Positions 25,419-33,781 of a stretch of DNA of 64,000 nt are shown piece by piece. Numbering within the stretch: position 1 is the first letter of the stretch; each line of letters starts with the position of its first letter. This DNA is from QHXW01 sp963768075 (lineage in GTDB: Bacteria > Acidobacteriota > Terriglobia > Bryobacterales > Bryobacteraceae). Made by a program: the position numbers and the translations under genes. The notes beneath the pieces were generated by a model. That model was not told where the DNA came from and searched no databases. It saw only the letters and a list, made by a program, of their open reading frames with translations. The stretch is from NCBI GenBank assembly GCA_963768075.1, contig CAVYHD010000022.1:124001-188000 (forward strand), written 5' to 3'.

Positions 25419-26438
25419 TTACTTCAGCCAGGCATCCAGGTTCTGGCGCACGAAATCGTCATCGTGGAGATGCGGATAAGCGGCGTAAACCCGGTCGATC
25501 TCCTGCATCTGTCCGGGCGAAAGGTCTTCGGCGGGGTTCAGACACCAGCGGCCCTCGAGCAGGCCCTGCCGCCGCAGCACTTCGTGCAGGCCGGCAATGC
25601 AGCCCGCAAATTGGTTGGCGGTATCGAAAAACGCGGCGTTCGAATCGGTCACCTCAATGGCACGCGCCAGCCACCCAGGCCATTCCGGCTCCCGTTGTAT
25701 GCGCTCTAGCAGTTCGACCGCCCGGCGCGTCCACACCGCCCAGTGGCCCAGAAGCCCGCCGGGGATGCGCACTGTCCGGTTGCCGAAACGGAATGGCGTC
25801 AGCAGATCCACCACGATCGTGTCGTCGTTGCCCGTATAGAGCGCGATCTCGTCCGCGCGGCCGGATTCCGCGACGGCGCGCACCACATCCAGCGTCTGGT
25901 ACCGGTTGAACGGCGCCATTTTAATGGCCACGACATTTTCGATTTCGGCGAACCGGCGCCAGAATTCATACGGCAATACGCGCCCGCCTACAGCCGGTTG
26001 CAAATAGAATCCGAATACCGGAATCACCGACGCCACCGCCCCCGCATGTTCGATCAGTTCGGCGATGCTCGCGTGCCGCAAGGCCGCGAGACTCAGCAAT
26101 CCGGCATGGTAGCCGGAGCGCGCCGCCAGCTCCGCTTCTTTCACCGCTTGCGGCGTTGCGCCCACGATGCCGGCGACGCGAATCGCATCCGTAGCGCGCA
26201 GCTCTTCCATCGCCAGCGCCAGCACCGGTTGAAAGAGCCCCACGCGCGGATCGCGAATCTCAAACTGCGTGGTGTGTACGCCCACCGCGACTCCGCCCGC
26301 GCCGGAAGCCAGGTAGTAGCGTGTCAGAGCCCGCTGCCGCCGCTCATCCAGCTTGCGGTTCGCGTCGAGCGCCAGAGGATGCGCGGGAATTACCACTCCA
26401 CGCCGCAGCTTTTCGCGCCAGGTTTCCTGCTGCGCCAT
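25419..26438 (-). CDS. Dihydrodipicolinate synthase-family lyase
   Basis: A 339-residue protein from the ATG at 26438, which overlaps the stop of the epimerase gene (ATGA). It has the DapA/NAL-type Schiff-base lysine (Lys173 in VVAIKMAPF) and a tyrosine at 145 (FGFYLQP) in the position of the catalytic Tyr. The usual GTTGE motif of true DapA is absent, so an aldolase or lyase acting on another keto-acid is more likely. It is the third gene of a coupled operon with the adenosine-kinase-like gene and the epimerase, so it probably works on a sugar-derived acid. Confidence 0.8.
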   Translation of the reverse strand: MAQQETWREKLRRGVVIPAHPLALDANRKLDERRQRALTRYYLASGAGGVAVGVHTTQFEIRDPRVGLFQPVLALAMEELRATDAIRVAGIVGATPQAVKEAELAARSGYHAGLLSLAALRHASIAELIEHAGAVASVIPVFGFYLQPAVGGRVLPYEFWRRFAEIENVVAIKMAPFNRYQTLDVVRAVAESGRADEIALYTGNDDTIVVDLLTPFRFGNRTVRIPGGLLGHWAVWTRRAVELLERIQREPEWPGWLARAIEVTDSNAAFFDTANQFAGCIAGLHEVLRRQGLLEGRWCLNPAEDLSPGQMQEIDRVYAAYPHLHDDDFVRQNLDAWLK

Positions 26439-27457
26439 CAGAACCTGCCGTCCCGCGTCTCGAAATGCGTGGGCTTGGCCAGGGTCGCGCCACCCAGGCC
26501 GATCCAATCCGCCACCCACTCGATCATCTGCTCCAGCGTCACCGATGGATAACCGAACAGATTGTGGCAGCGGCCCGCGTTGCTCAGCAATGCCGTCGGG
26601 GCTTCCGTGCCCTCCAAAATCGGCTCCACGCCAAAGCGTTCGCCGAACCGGCGCGCAATCCAGCGCACCGGCACCGTCTCGGGCCCGGTCACGTTGAGCA
26701 CCACCGGAGGCGATTGGGCCATGCCGAACGAGCGCAGCGCGATCGAATTCGCATCCCCTTGCCAGATCACGTTGACGTGGCCCATCGTCACGTCGATCGG
26801 ACGGCGCTCGAAGATCTTCTGGCCGATGTCGAGCAGTACGCCGTAGCGCAGATCGATGGCGTAGTTGAGGCGCAACAGCGTCACCGGCGTGTGATTACGC
26901 TCCGAGAAAAACTGGAAGATGCGCTCGCGGCCCAGTGCGGACTGCGCGTATTCGCCCACCGGGCCGGTCGCCATGTCTTCGTTCGCGCCGCCCTGTCCCA
27001 CCGGAACCAGCGGGTAGACGTTACCGGTAGAGAACGCCACGATGCGCGAAGCCGCGTAACGGTCCGCCACCAGCGCCGGCAGCAGCGTGTTCATGGCCCA
27101 AGTCAGGTGCTCCGCGCCCGTTGACCCGAACTTGCGCGCCGCCATATAGAGCACGTTGGGAGCGTCCGGAAGCGCAGCCAGAGCACCCGGCGCCAACAGG
27201 TCCGCGCTGATGGTCTCGATGCCCGCGGAATCCAGATCCTGCCGCACGACTGGATCGGAAAAGCGCGCCACGCCAAAAATCCGCTTGGGATACTTGGCTC
27301 GCTCACAGGCGCGCTTGGCCCGTTTCGCCAGGCTCGGTCCCATTTTTCCGCCCACGCCTAGAATAATCAGGTCCCCGAACATCTCCGCCATGGCGCGGGC
27401 GTCGGCCTGCGATGGTTCCGAAAGCACTTCCTCCAGTTGCTGTTCGCTCGCGATCAT
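26438..27457 (-). CDS. NAD-dependent epimerase/dehydratase family protein
   Basis: A 339-residue extended short-chain dehydrogenase. The nucleotide motif is LGVGGKMG near residue 33. A TGNVYPL stretch stands at the Ser-x-x-Tyr position, and EYAQSALGRERIFQFF holds the residues where the family has YxxxK (the Lys is replaced by Gly-Arg here), so the usual catalytic triad is doubtful. A C-terminal GYPSVTLEQMIEWVADW closes it. It overlaps both its neighbours by four bases (ATGA at 26438 and at 27457), so the operon is translationally coupled. Confidence 0.76.
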   Translation of the reverse strand: MIASEQQLEEVLSEPSQADARAMAEMFGDLIILGVGGKMGPSLAKRAKRACERAKYPKRIFGVARFSDPVVRQDLDSAGIETISADLLAPGALAALPDAPNVLYMAARKFGSTGAEHLTWAMNTLLPALVADRYAASRIVAFSTGNVYPLVPVGQGGANEDMATGPVGEYAQSALGRERIFQFFSERNHTPVTLLRLNYAIDLRYGVLLDIGQKIFERRPIDVTMGHVNVIWQGDANSIALRSFGMAQSPPVVLNVTGPETVPVRWIARRFGERFGVEPILEGTEAPTALLSNAGRCHNLFGYPSVTLEQMIEWVADWIGLGGATLAKPTHFETRDGRF

Positions 27458-27939
27458 CAGCGTTTGTAGCCTATCTTGCGAAGGAACTCGCGCCGCCGCG
27501 CGGCATCTTCCGCGGTCTCCACGCTCTTGGGACCCACACCATCGATCACTCCCAGGACGCCGCGTCCCTGCTCGTTCTCGGCCACAATCACCGTCACCGG
27601 ATTCGCCGTGGCGCAGAAAATCGAGCAGACCTCCGGGACGTCTTTGATCCGCCCCAGCACGTTGATCGGGTACCCATCGCGCATCGCGATCACGAAAATG
27701 TGACCCGCGCCCACCGCCGTGGCATTGCGCGCCGCCATCGCTATCAGGGCGTCATCATTGCCGTCCACGCGCGTGAGGCACGGTCCGGAAGCCTCGTTGA
27801 ACGCCACGCCGAACCGCATCTGCGGCACTGTGTTCACGAGCGCTTCATAGAGGTCTTCCACGGTCTTGATAAAGTGCGACTGCCCCAGGATGACATTTCC
27901 GCCATCGGGGATTTCGAGGGGAACGGATTTCAGCTCCAT
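27457..27939 (-). CDS. Adenosine-specific kinase family protein (COG1839/DUF355)
   Basis: A 160-residue protein that matches this small family closely: NVILGQSHFIKTVEDLYEAL, FGVAFNEASGPCLTRVDGND, AVGAGHIFVIAMRDGYPINV, and the near-invariant end EQGRGVLGVIDGVGPKSVE then EDAARRREFLRKIGYKR. The ATG at 27939 gives the family's usual length; the frame runs further upstream without support. Family knowledge: an archaeal member was reported as an adenosine-specific kinase, and the cellular role in bacteria is not settled. It is the first gene of the coupled operon with the epimerase and the DapA-like gene. Confidence 0.87.
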   Translation of the reverse strand: MELKSVPLEIPDGGNVILGQSHFIKTVEDLYEALVNTVPQMRFGVAFNEASGPCLTRVDGNDDALIAMAARNATAVGAGHIFVIAMRDGYPINVLGRIKDVPEVCSIFCATANPVTVIVAENEQGRGVLGVIDGVGPKSVETAEDAARRREFLRKIGYKR

Positions 27940-27975
27940 GCGAATATCCAGGATACAACGTGAGACCATCAAGAC

Positions 27976-28842
27976 ATGGCCGACCGCCGCCGCGGCGTCG
28001 CGGAGAATGCTCCCGGTGACTTCTTCGTGGATGAGACGTGCATCGATTGCGACACCTGCCGCCAGCTTGCTCCCGCGGTGTTCATCGAAGGGGCGGGCCA
28101 TTCGTTCGTCGACGTTCAGCCACAAACCCCCGCGGCCGAGCGCGCTGCGCTACGGGCGCTGCTTGCCTGCCCCACCGGTTCTATCGGTACTCTGCATCCC
28201 GATCACGCCCGTGCCGTCAAGGCGGATTTTCCAATGCCCGTCGACGGCGGCGTGTATTACTGCGGTTTCAACTCGCCGAAGTCCTTCGGCGGCAACAGCT
28301 ACTTCGTCAAACGCGCGGCGGGCAACTGGCTCATCGACTCTCCCCGGTTCCTGCCGTATCTTGTGGATCAGTTCGAAAAACTCGGCGGAGTGGCGCATAT
28401 CTTTCTGACGCACCGCGATGACGTCGCCGACGCCGGGAAATACGCGCGCCATTTCTCCGCCCGCCGCATCATCCATCGCCTCGAACTGGCGGCGCAGCCC
28501 TGCTCCGAACTCGTTCTCGACGGCTTCGATCCGGTCGAGCTAACGCCCGGGTTCACGGCCATTCCAACTCCCGGCCACACTCGCGGCCACATGTGTCTGC
28601 TGTTGGAAAACCGATACCTCTTCACCGGCGACCACCTATGGTGGAGCCGCGCGCGCCGGACGCTCAATGCCGGCCGCGACGTTTGCTGGCATTCGTGGGA
28701 GCAGCAGACACGCTCCATGGCCGCCTTGGCAGCGCTAGAGTTTGAGTGGGTGTTACCAGGACACGGGGAAAGAATCAGGCAGACGGCGGACGACATGAAA
28801 GCGTCTCTCGACGCACTGGTTAAGCGGATGGGACTTCCCTGA
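27976..28842 (+). CDS. Ferredoxin / metallo-beta-lactamase fold protein
   Basis: A 288-residue two-domain protein. Residues about 15-75 form a single-cluster ferredoxin-like domain with cysteines in CIDCDTC and later ACPTGS. Residues about 90-285 are an MBL-fold domain: FLTHRDDVAD (the HxHxDH motif changed to H-R-D-D), PTPGHTRGHM, LFTGDHLWW and LPGHG. One metal ligand is therefore altered, and iron rather than zinc is possible. The reaction is unknown; the ferredoxin part suggests a redox task. It starts 36 bases from the divergent adenosine-kinase-like gene, so the two probably share a control region. Confidence 0.8.
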   Translation: MADRRRGVAENAPGDFFVDETCIDCDTCRQLAPAVFIEGAGHSFVDVQPQTPAAERAALRALLACPTGSIGTLHPDHARAVKADFPMPVDGGVYYCGFNSPKSFGGNSYFVKRAAGNWLIDSPRFLPYLVDQFEKLGGVAHIFLTHRDDVADAGKYARHFSARRIIHRLELAAQPCSELVLDGFDPVELTPGFTAIPTPGHTRGHMCLLLENRYLFTGDHLWWSRARRTLNAGRDVCWHSWEQQTRSMAALAALEFEWVLPGHGERIRQTADDMKASLDALVKRMGLP

Positions 28843-28887
28843 GTACCTATGAACCGCGTGTTGTAAACTTGAGGTGGCAGACCTTTC

Positions 28888-29094
28888 ATGCGCCCACCGG
28901 TCAGAATCGACACTCCGTTTCCCTCGCTTGAGGAAACCGCCAAACTTTTCGGAATTCCTAAGGCTCGCGCTGATGAACTCAAGAGACTCGCCCGCTCAAC
29001 TGGCGCAAGACCAAACGGTTCAGAATCGCGGCGGGACCCGAACGGAAAGAGGGGTTCGACCAGAAGTGCTCGGCCCAAGCGGAGCAAGCGGTAG
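28888..29094 (+). CDS. Small basic protein, possible helix-turn-helix
   Basis: A 68-residue frame. Residues about 12-36 (FPSLEETAKLFGIPKARADELKRLAR) look like a small helix-turn-helix such as in merR-like or antitoxin-like proteins, and the tail is Arg/Lys/Ser-rich. GAGGTGG lies 14 bases before the ATG, which is rather far. Its end overlaps the start of the gene at 29066 in another frame. It may be a real small gene feeding that gene or an accidental frame. Confidence 0.45.
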   Translation: MRPPVRIDTPFPSLEETAKLFGIPKARADELKRLARSTGARPNGSESRRDPNGKRGSTRSARPKRSKR

Positions 29095-30115
29095 GCAACC
29101 GGCCAGTTCATCGCACGCGTTCCTCAATATTCCCTACGACGAGGAATTCAGAGATCTCTACCTGGCCTACATTGCCGGAACGGTCGCGTTCGGCCTTCTG
29201 CCCCGGGCTACATTGGAGATACCCGGCGGTGCGCGGCGCCTGGAACGCATATTCGATTTGATCACAAGCTGTGGGTATTCCTTCCACGACCTCTCTCGCG
29301 TAGAACTAGACCGGAAATATCCCCAAACCCCTCGCTTCAATATGCCGTTCGAGCTGGGGATGGTCGTTGCGTGGGAGAAAATGCACTCGGGCCAGCATGC
29401 CTGATTTGTGTTAGAGACGAAAAGTCGAAGGCTGCAAAAATCACTAAGTGATCTGAATGGGACAGATGTCTATGTGCACGATGGAAAGCCCAGCGGCGTT
29501 TTCCGAGAGCTGTGCAACGCCCTCGTCCGCGCCCAATCACCGACCACCGTGCCTGAAATGAACGCGCTATACCGAAGACTCCGTAAGACTGTGCCGGTTA
29601 TTTTGCGGCGCGCAGGCGCGAAATCACTATTCGAGGCGCGAGTCTTCCAGGAGCTTGTCTTCACGGCGCAGGCACTGGCAGCAGAGCACTTAGGGCCTGC
29701 TCCCGCCCCGGTACCGCCAGAGGCGCCACGTGGCATCAAGCTCGTTGTGCATAGCGCTTTCTACACATCGGATTATCAGGGCGTAGTGGTCGCGGCCGAC
29801 CTGGATAACCCTACGGCTAAGGACGTTCAGGTCCTGAATTGCCAGCTCGTACTACTCGAACTGGAAATCTCGCTCCGCGGCACCAGACCGCCCCCGTTGA
29901 ATCAAAGGTGGTTTGATCCAACTCCATTCGAACTGAAAGCGGAGAGATTATCGCCCGGAGGATTCTTCTTCCGAACACCGGCGGAATGGTACGAGCCCGG
30001 ATTACCACACGAACCTCTCAAGGGGAGAGTTGAGGTGACCTTATACGGGCTGGAACCGTTGAGCCGCGATGTGGAGATCTACAGTCTCAAGACGCTTCAG
30101 TCAATGAAGCCATGA
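29066..30115 (+). pseudogene. Conserved hypothetical protein with an in-frame TGA
   Basis: Read from the GTG at 29066, the frame gives HAFLNIPYDEEFRDLYLAYI, then PRATLEIPGGARRLERIFDLI and RFNMPFELGMVVAWEKM, a pattern I recognise from a family of uncharacterised bacterial proteins. A TGA at 29402 interrupts it where relatives have Trp (HxWFV). The same frame then continues in the family pattern as TKSRRLQKSLSDLNGTDVYV and FRELCNALVRAQSPTTV, to 30115, where the last 120 residues are beta-rich and less conserved. One base change, TGG to TGA, explains everything. So it is a nonsense-mutated gene, a base error, or a case of readthrough. Function unknown. Confidence 0.7.
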
Positions 30116-30121
30116 GACGCG

Positions 30122-31255
30122 CTAATACTTCCGCAACTCCTCCGCCACCGCGCCCACGCCCTTCGTGCGATAAAGATCCGCCAGCCGTTGTTCTTCGGGG
30201 GACGCCCCCATGAGCAGAGGCAATGCCGCGCGGCTTGGCACCCACACGCGCCCGTCGGCGAACTCCACGTGACTGACGAAACCAGTCATGCTGTCGATCG
30301 AAACCGGTTCGCCGGCATTGCGCGAAAACCGCAGCGCGGTATCTTGCAGCACCCGCTCCGTTTTCCCGGGCGGCAGCAACACGTCGCCCTCCGCCGCCGG
30401 CACCGAGCCTGCCAGAAACTCGCGCCCCTGCCGGTCCTTCACAATCCATCCGATCTCGACATAACGTACCGGCCGCGAAGAGCGGTTCAGAACCTGGATC
30501 GTCGGGGTGCGTGCCTCGTTGCCCGAAACTTCGGCCCAGCCCTCGATGGCTTCCACCGGCGCCCCAGGCATTTTCAGAAACGCGAAACGCGCCATGCGCT
30601 CCGGCTCTCCCGCCGAACTAACCGATCGGCCGCTGCGCGACATGCGGACATCGATCCGCGGGCGCTCGTCCTGCCGCGCGAGCGAATCCAGCATCTCGCG
30701 CTGCAAACCCTCGGGACCCGCCGATGCCAGGACCGACTTGAAGTACTTCCGGTCGCGCTCCGCCTCCATCTCCCAAACCGTCATCGAGCGCCGCGAGTTC
30801 AGCCGGTTCGGACCGTAGAAATCGAATCCCTCAAACAGCACGCCGTCCAGGCTCACCTGCACCAGTGGGCCCGCGCCCGCCTGCAACGGCCGCAGCAGAC
30901 GCAGATCGATGCGCACCGGAAACGCCTGGCCCGGCGCGACATTCAAACTCGGCACCGCCACGGAAGCCTTTCCGCCGGGCGTGACCTCCTGTGCCGTCAC
31001 CAGCAGCGTGACCCCGCGAATGCTCCGCGAATCGGAGTTGCGCAGCGAAAGCGCCATGTGCAGATCGATCACCATGGCGCCGCCCCGCGGTGTGGCGCGG
31101 GATTCGCCGACGTCAGTTCGCAGCAGCGAAACCGGGGAATCGGGCGGCAGCTTGATGTCGATCGAACTGTGCAGATCGAGCGCGGTATCCTGCGCCGAGA
31201 GCGCCATCGCACCCGCAAACGCCGCCGCCGCGATCCACTTACTCCACATAGACAT
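30122..31255 (-). CDS. Secreted protein of unknown function in the sigma operon
   Basis: A 377-residue protein with a signal peptide (MWSKWIAAAAFAGAMALSAQ). The rest is beta-rich: MVIDLHMALSLRNSDSRSIRGVTLLV, QAFPVRIDLRLLRPLQAGAG, IQVLNRSSRPVRYVEIGWIV, and a helical C-terminal end EEQRLADLYRTKGVGAVAEEL. No family is recognised. It overlaps the anti-sigma gene by 17 bases and is the third gene after sigma and anti-sigma, so it is likely an outer partner of that switch, sensing or supporting the anti-sigma factor. Confidence 0.65.
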   Translation of the reverse strand: MSMWSKWIAAAAFAGAMALSAQDTALDLHSSIDIKLPPDSPVSLLRTDVGESRATPRGGAMVIDLHMALSLRNSDSRSIRGVTLLVTAQEVTPGGKASVAVPSLNVAPGQAFPVRIDLRLLRPLQAGAGPLVQVSLDGVLFEGFDFYGPNRLNSRRSMTVWEMEAERDRKYFKSVLASAGPEGLQREMLDSLARQDERPRIDVRMSRSGRSVSSAGEPERMARFAFLKMPGAPVEAIEGWAEVSGNEARTPTIQVLNRSSRPVRYVEIGWIVKDRQGREFLAGSVPAAEGDVLLPPGKTERVLQDTALRFSRNAGEPVSIDSMTGFVSHVEFADGRVWVPSRAALPLLMGASPEEQRLADLYRTKGVGAVAEELRKY

Positions 31256-31799
31256 TGTTGATCGTCACTTGGCCCGTATCGGAATCCACGTAACGCGCTC
31301 CCATGGCGCTGCCGCTCGCCTGATAATCCACCGTGCGTGCATGCGCATTCAGCAGCATCATGGCCCGCCCGCCTTCCCGCACTTGAATCCCGGACCCGCT
31401 CGTTTCAATCACCGTTGCTTCGTCGGCTTTCAAATCGGCCGCCCGCGGAGCCGGCCCCTCGATCAGAAAGCTCACCACCACGAGCATGGCGAGGCTGGCG
31501 CAGGCCGCAACCCCTCGCAGGCTGAATCCCAATCGCCGCGCCGGATGCTCGGTGACACATTCGCCCGCCTCCAAGCCCAGCCGGATGTTGGCGCGCATCT
31601 CAGCCGCCAGAGAATCCCAGGCTACGTCCGGCAGTTCCGCCATCTCACGTGTTTGTTCGCGCAGCGCAGAAAACCCGGAAACCGCGCCCCGGCATTCGGC
31701 GCACTCCGCCACATGCCGTTCCACACTCCGGCGCTGCCACCGGCGCAGCTCGCCGCCCGCAAACAATGCCAGATTCGCCTCACTTGGATGCTTGCTCAT
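31239..31799 (-). CDS. Membrane anti-sigma factor, zinc-finger type
   Basis: A 186-residue protein from the ATG at 31799. The N-terminal zf-HC2-type motif is visible as His-x3-Cys-x2-Cys (VERHVAECAECRGAVS, His29, Cys33 and Cys36). A single membrane segment (GVAACASLAMLVVVSFLIEG) follows, then an extracytoplasmic tail (DLKADEATVIETSGSGIQVREG, ending INNVYVE). The arrangement is that of ECF anti-sigma factors, which hold the sigma at the membrane. The gene starts 1 base after the sigma stop. Confidence 0.85.
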   Translation of the reverse strand: MSKHPSEANLALFAGGELRRWQRRSVERHVAECAECRGAVSGFSALREQTREMAELPDVAWDSLAAEMRANIRLGLEAGECVTEHPARRLGFSLRGVAACASLAMLVVVSFLIEGPAPRAADLKADEATVIETSGSGIQVREGGRAMMLLNAHARTVDYQASGSAMGARYVDSDTGQVTINNVYVE

Positions 31800-31800
31800 C

Positions 31801-32325
31801 TCAGCGCCTCCTTCCGGCCATGTATCGCCGCAGTTTGATCCGGGCGTTGGCAATGTGCGACCGCACCGTGGCTTTGGAACAGTCCAACTGCTTGGCCACT
31901 TCCTCCGCGGAGCATCCTTCCACATCGCGCAGCATCAGCGCCGCGCGCTCGCGCGCCGTCAGCAGGCGCAGCCCGTCTTCCAGATAGTCGCGATGCTCCG
32001 ACCGCAGCAGCAGGTCTTCAGGTGATTCCTCCCGGCTCTCCGTCTGTACGTCCATTTCGCAATGCGTCACGCGCCCGTGCCGCCGTAGAAAATCGATCGC
32101 CGTGTTCGTCGCGATGCGGGAAAGCCAATGCGTCGCCTTCTCCTCGTCTTTGAGCTGCTCCTGGCGTTGCAGTGCTTTGATGAAAGCTTCTTGCGTGAGA
32201 TCCTGGGCGTCGGCAATGTTGCCCACAATACGGTAAATTTGGACGAAGATGCGCCGCAGATTCTCAGAGACAAAGCGGTTTTGTCTCTCAACGGCCTCGA
32301 GTGGCGGGGGCGCCAATTCGCTCAT
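31801..32325 (-). CDS. ECF-type RNA polymerase sigma factor
   Basis: A 174-residue protein from the ATG at 32325; a GTG ten codons earlier is possible. Region 2: RIVGNIADAQDLTQEAFIKAL, followed by ATHWLSRIATNTAIDFLRRH. Region 4: LLTARERAALMLRDVEGCSAEE and VAKQLDCSKATVRSHIANARIKLRRY, a typical helix-turn-helix. It directs transcription of a regulon not visible here; the operon probably includes itself, the anti-sigma factor and the secreted protein. Confidence 0.9.
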   Translation of the reverse strand: MSELAPPPLEAVERQNRFVSENLRRIFVQIYRIVGNIADAQDLTQEAFIKALQRQEQLKDEEKATHWLSRIATNTAIDFLRRHGRVTHCEMDVQTESREESPEDLLLRSEHRDYLEDGLRLLTARERAALMLRDVEGCSAEEVAKQLDCSKATVRSHIANARIKLRRYMAGRRR

Positions 32326-32416
32326 GACCTCGCTATACACGGTTCCCGTCCCCACAATAAGGATGACGCCGCGGCCGGGAGAACGTGGAGACTACTTTGC
32401 GCGCTAAGCTAATTAT

Positions 32417-33577
32417 ATGAGACCAGTGGCGGTGGTGGCCGCCGGCAAAACGCCCTTCGGCGCCTTTGGTGACCGTGATCTGCGCTCCCTGGCCGTCGAA
32501 GCCGGCGATAAGTGCCTGAAAAACGGGCGTGTTAGCCCCTCCCAGGTGGAGGCGTTTTACCTTGGTAATTTCGCCGGACCTTCGTTCACCGGCCAAAATC
32601 ACTTGGCGCCCTACATCTCCACCGCCCTCGGTATCCATGACGTTCCCGCCACCCGGTTCGAGGCCGCCTGCGCCTCCAGCGGGTCAGCCTTTTTCCATGC
32701 TTTCTCGGCCGTTTCAGCCGGATTGTACGATTGCGTCCTGGTCGCCGGCGTCGAGAAAATGACCTCGCAGCCCACCGCGCGCGTCACCGAAATTCTGGCC
32801 GGCGCGGGCGATTGCTCCGGCGAAATCAAGGCCGGTTCCACCTTCCCGTCGTTGTTCGCCATGATCGCCCGCCGCCATATGTACCAGTACGGCACCACGC
32901 GCGAGCACCTCGCCGCCGTGGCCGTCAAGAATCACGCCAACGGCGCCCTCAACCCCGATGCGCATATGCGCAAGGTCATCACGAGGGAGCAGGCGCTCAA
33001 CGCGCGTCCCGTCGCCGAGCCTCTGTACCTCTACGATTGTTCACTCATCAGCGATGGCGCCGCGGCGGTGCTGCTTATGCCGCTCGATCGCGCGCGCGAT
33101 TTCACCGATAAGCCCGTGCGCATCCTCGGCGTGGCCCAGGCCTCCGACTTCGTGGCGCTCGATCAAAAATCCGACATCACCACGTTTCCCGCGGTCCGCC
33201 GCGCGGCGCAAAAAGCCTACGAGATGGCGGGCGTCACTCCGCGCGACATTCAATTCGCTGAAGTGCACGATTGCTTCACCATCGCCGAGATTGTGGCCAT
33301 CGAGGACCTGGGTTTTGTGGACAAAGGCTGCGGCGGCCCCTATGAAGCCTCCGGCGCCACCGCGCGCACTGGCGAAAAACCCATCAACGCAAGCGGCGGC
33401 CTGAAATCCAAGGGCCATCCCGTCGGCGCCACCGGCGTCGCGCAGCTTTGCGATATCGTTGCCCAGATTCGCTGCGAGGCCGGCGATCTGCAGCTGAAAC
33501 GCCACTCGCTCGGCCTCGCGCAAAACCTGGGCGGCTCGGGCGCCTCGTGCGTCGTCAGCATTTTGGGGAATGTATGA
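32417..33577 (+). CDS. Thiolase-family acetyl-CoA acyltransferase (SCP2-type)
   Basis: A 386-residue protein. The nucleophile Cys85 stands in RFEAACASSGSAF, an EVHDCFT motif holds one catalytic His, and GGLKSKGHPVGATGVAQ holds the other. SCP2-type thiolases act in fatty-acid or ketoacyl-CoA cleavage. The immediately following DUF35-type gene overlaps the stop (ATGA), a pairing well known for this class, where the partner binds the thiolase and helps in acyl handling. Confidence 0.88.
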   Translation: MRPVAVVAAGKTPFGAFGDRDLRSLAVEAGDKCLKNGRVSPSQVEAFYLGNFAGPSFTGQNHLAPYISTALGIHDVPATRFEAACASSGSAFFHAFSAVSAGLYDCVLVAGVEKMTSQPTARVTEILAGAGDCSGEIKAGSTFPSLFAMIARRHMYQYGTTREHLAAVAVKNHANGALNPDAHMRKVITREQALNARPVAEPLYLYDCSLISDGAAAVLLMPLDRARDFTDKPVRILGVAQASDFVALDQKSDITTFPAVRRAAQKAYEMAGVTPRDIQFAEVHDCFTIAEIVAIEDLGFVDKGCGGPYEASGATARTGEKPINASGGLKSKGHPVGATGVAQLCDIVAQIRCEAGDLQLKRHSLGLAQNLGGSGASCVVSILGNV

Positions 33578-33781
33578 CTGCCACCGTCTACACCGAAACC
33601 GTCGTGCACCTCGCGCCCGAAGCCTTCGCCGCCGACGTTCCGTATCAGGTCGTCATCGTTACACTCGAAAACGGTTTCCGTACCACCGGCCGCGTCCTCG
33701 GTGATCGCGTAGCCATCGACGATCGCGTCGAGCAAGTCGAAACCCGCGACGGGCATTCCCTTCTTCCGGAAAATCTCATGA
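33574..33781 (+). CDS. DUF35-type OB-fold partner of the thiolase (frame break near the end)
   Basis: Starts ATGA-coupled to the thiolase. It reads MTATVYTETVVHLAPEAFA then PYQVVIVTLENGFRTTGRV, an OB-fold such as in DUF35 proteins, without the zinc ribbon usually before it. The natural end (FFRKIS then TGA at 33779) sits in another frame; an extra base near 33757-33761 shifts it so that the frame runs on into the aminotransferase gene, fusing the two. As the ancestral TGA overlaps the aminotransferase ATG at 33778, the fusion is more likely an error than a natural protein. Confidence 0.6.

Noticed and set aside
29405..29480. Selenocysteine insertion at the TGA at 29402
   Set aside because: No clear bSECIS-type hairpin follows directly, and relatives have Trp, not Cys, at this position.
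30188..31261. A 357-codon plus-strand frame opposite the third gene of the sigma operon
   Set aside because: His/Arg-rich with no ribosome binding site; the minus-strand frame has a signal peptide and an operon context.
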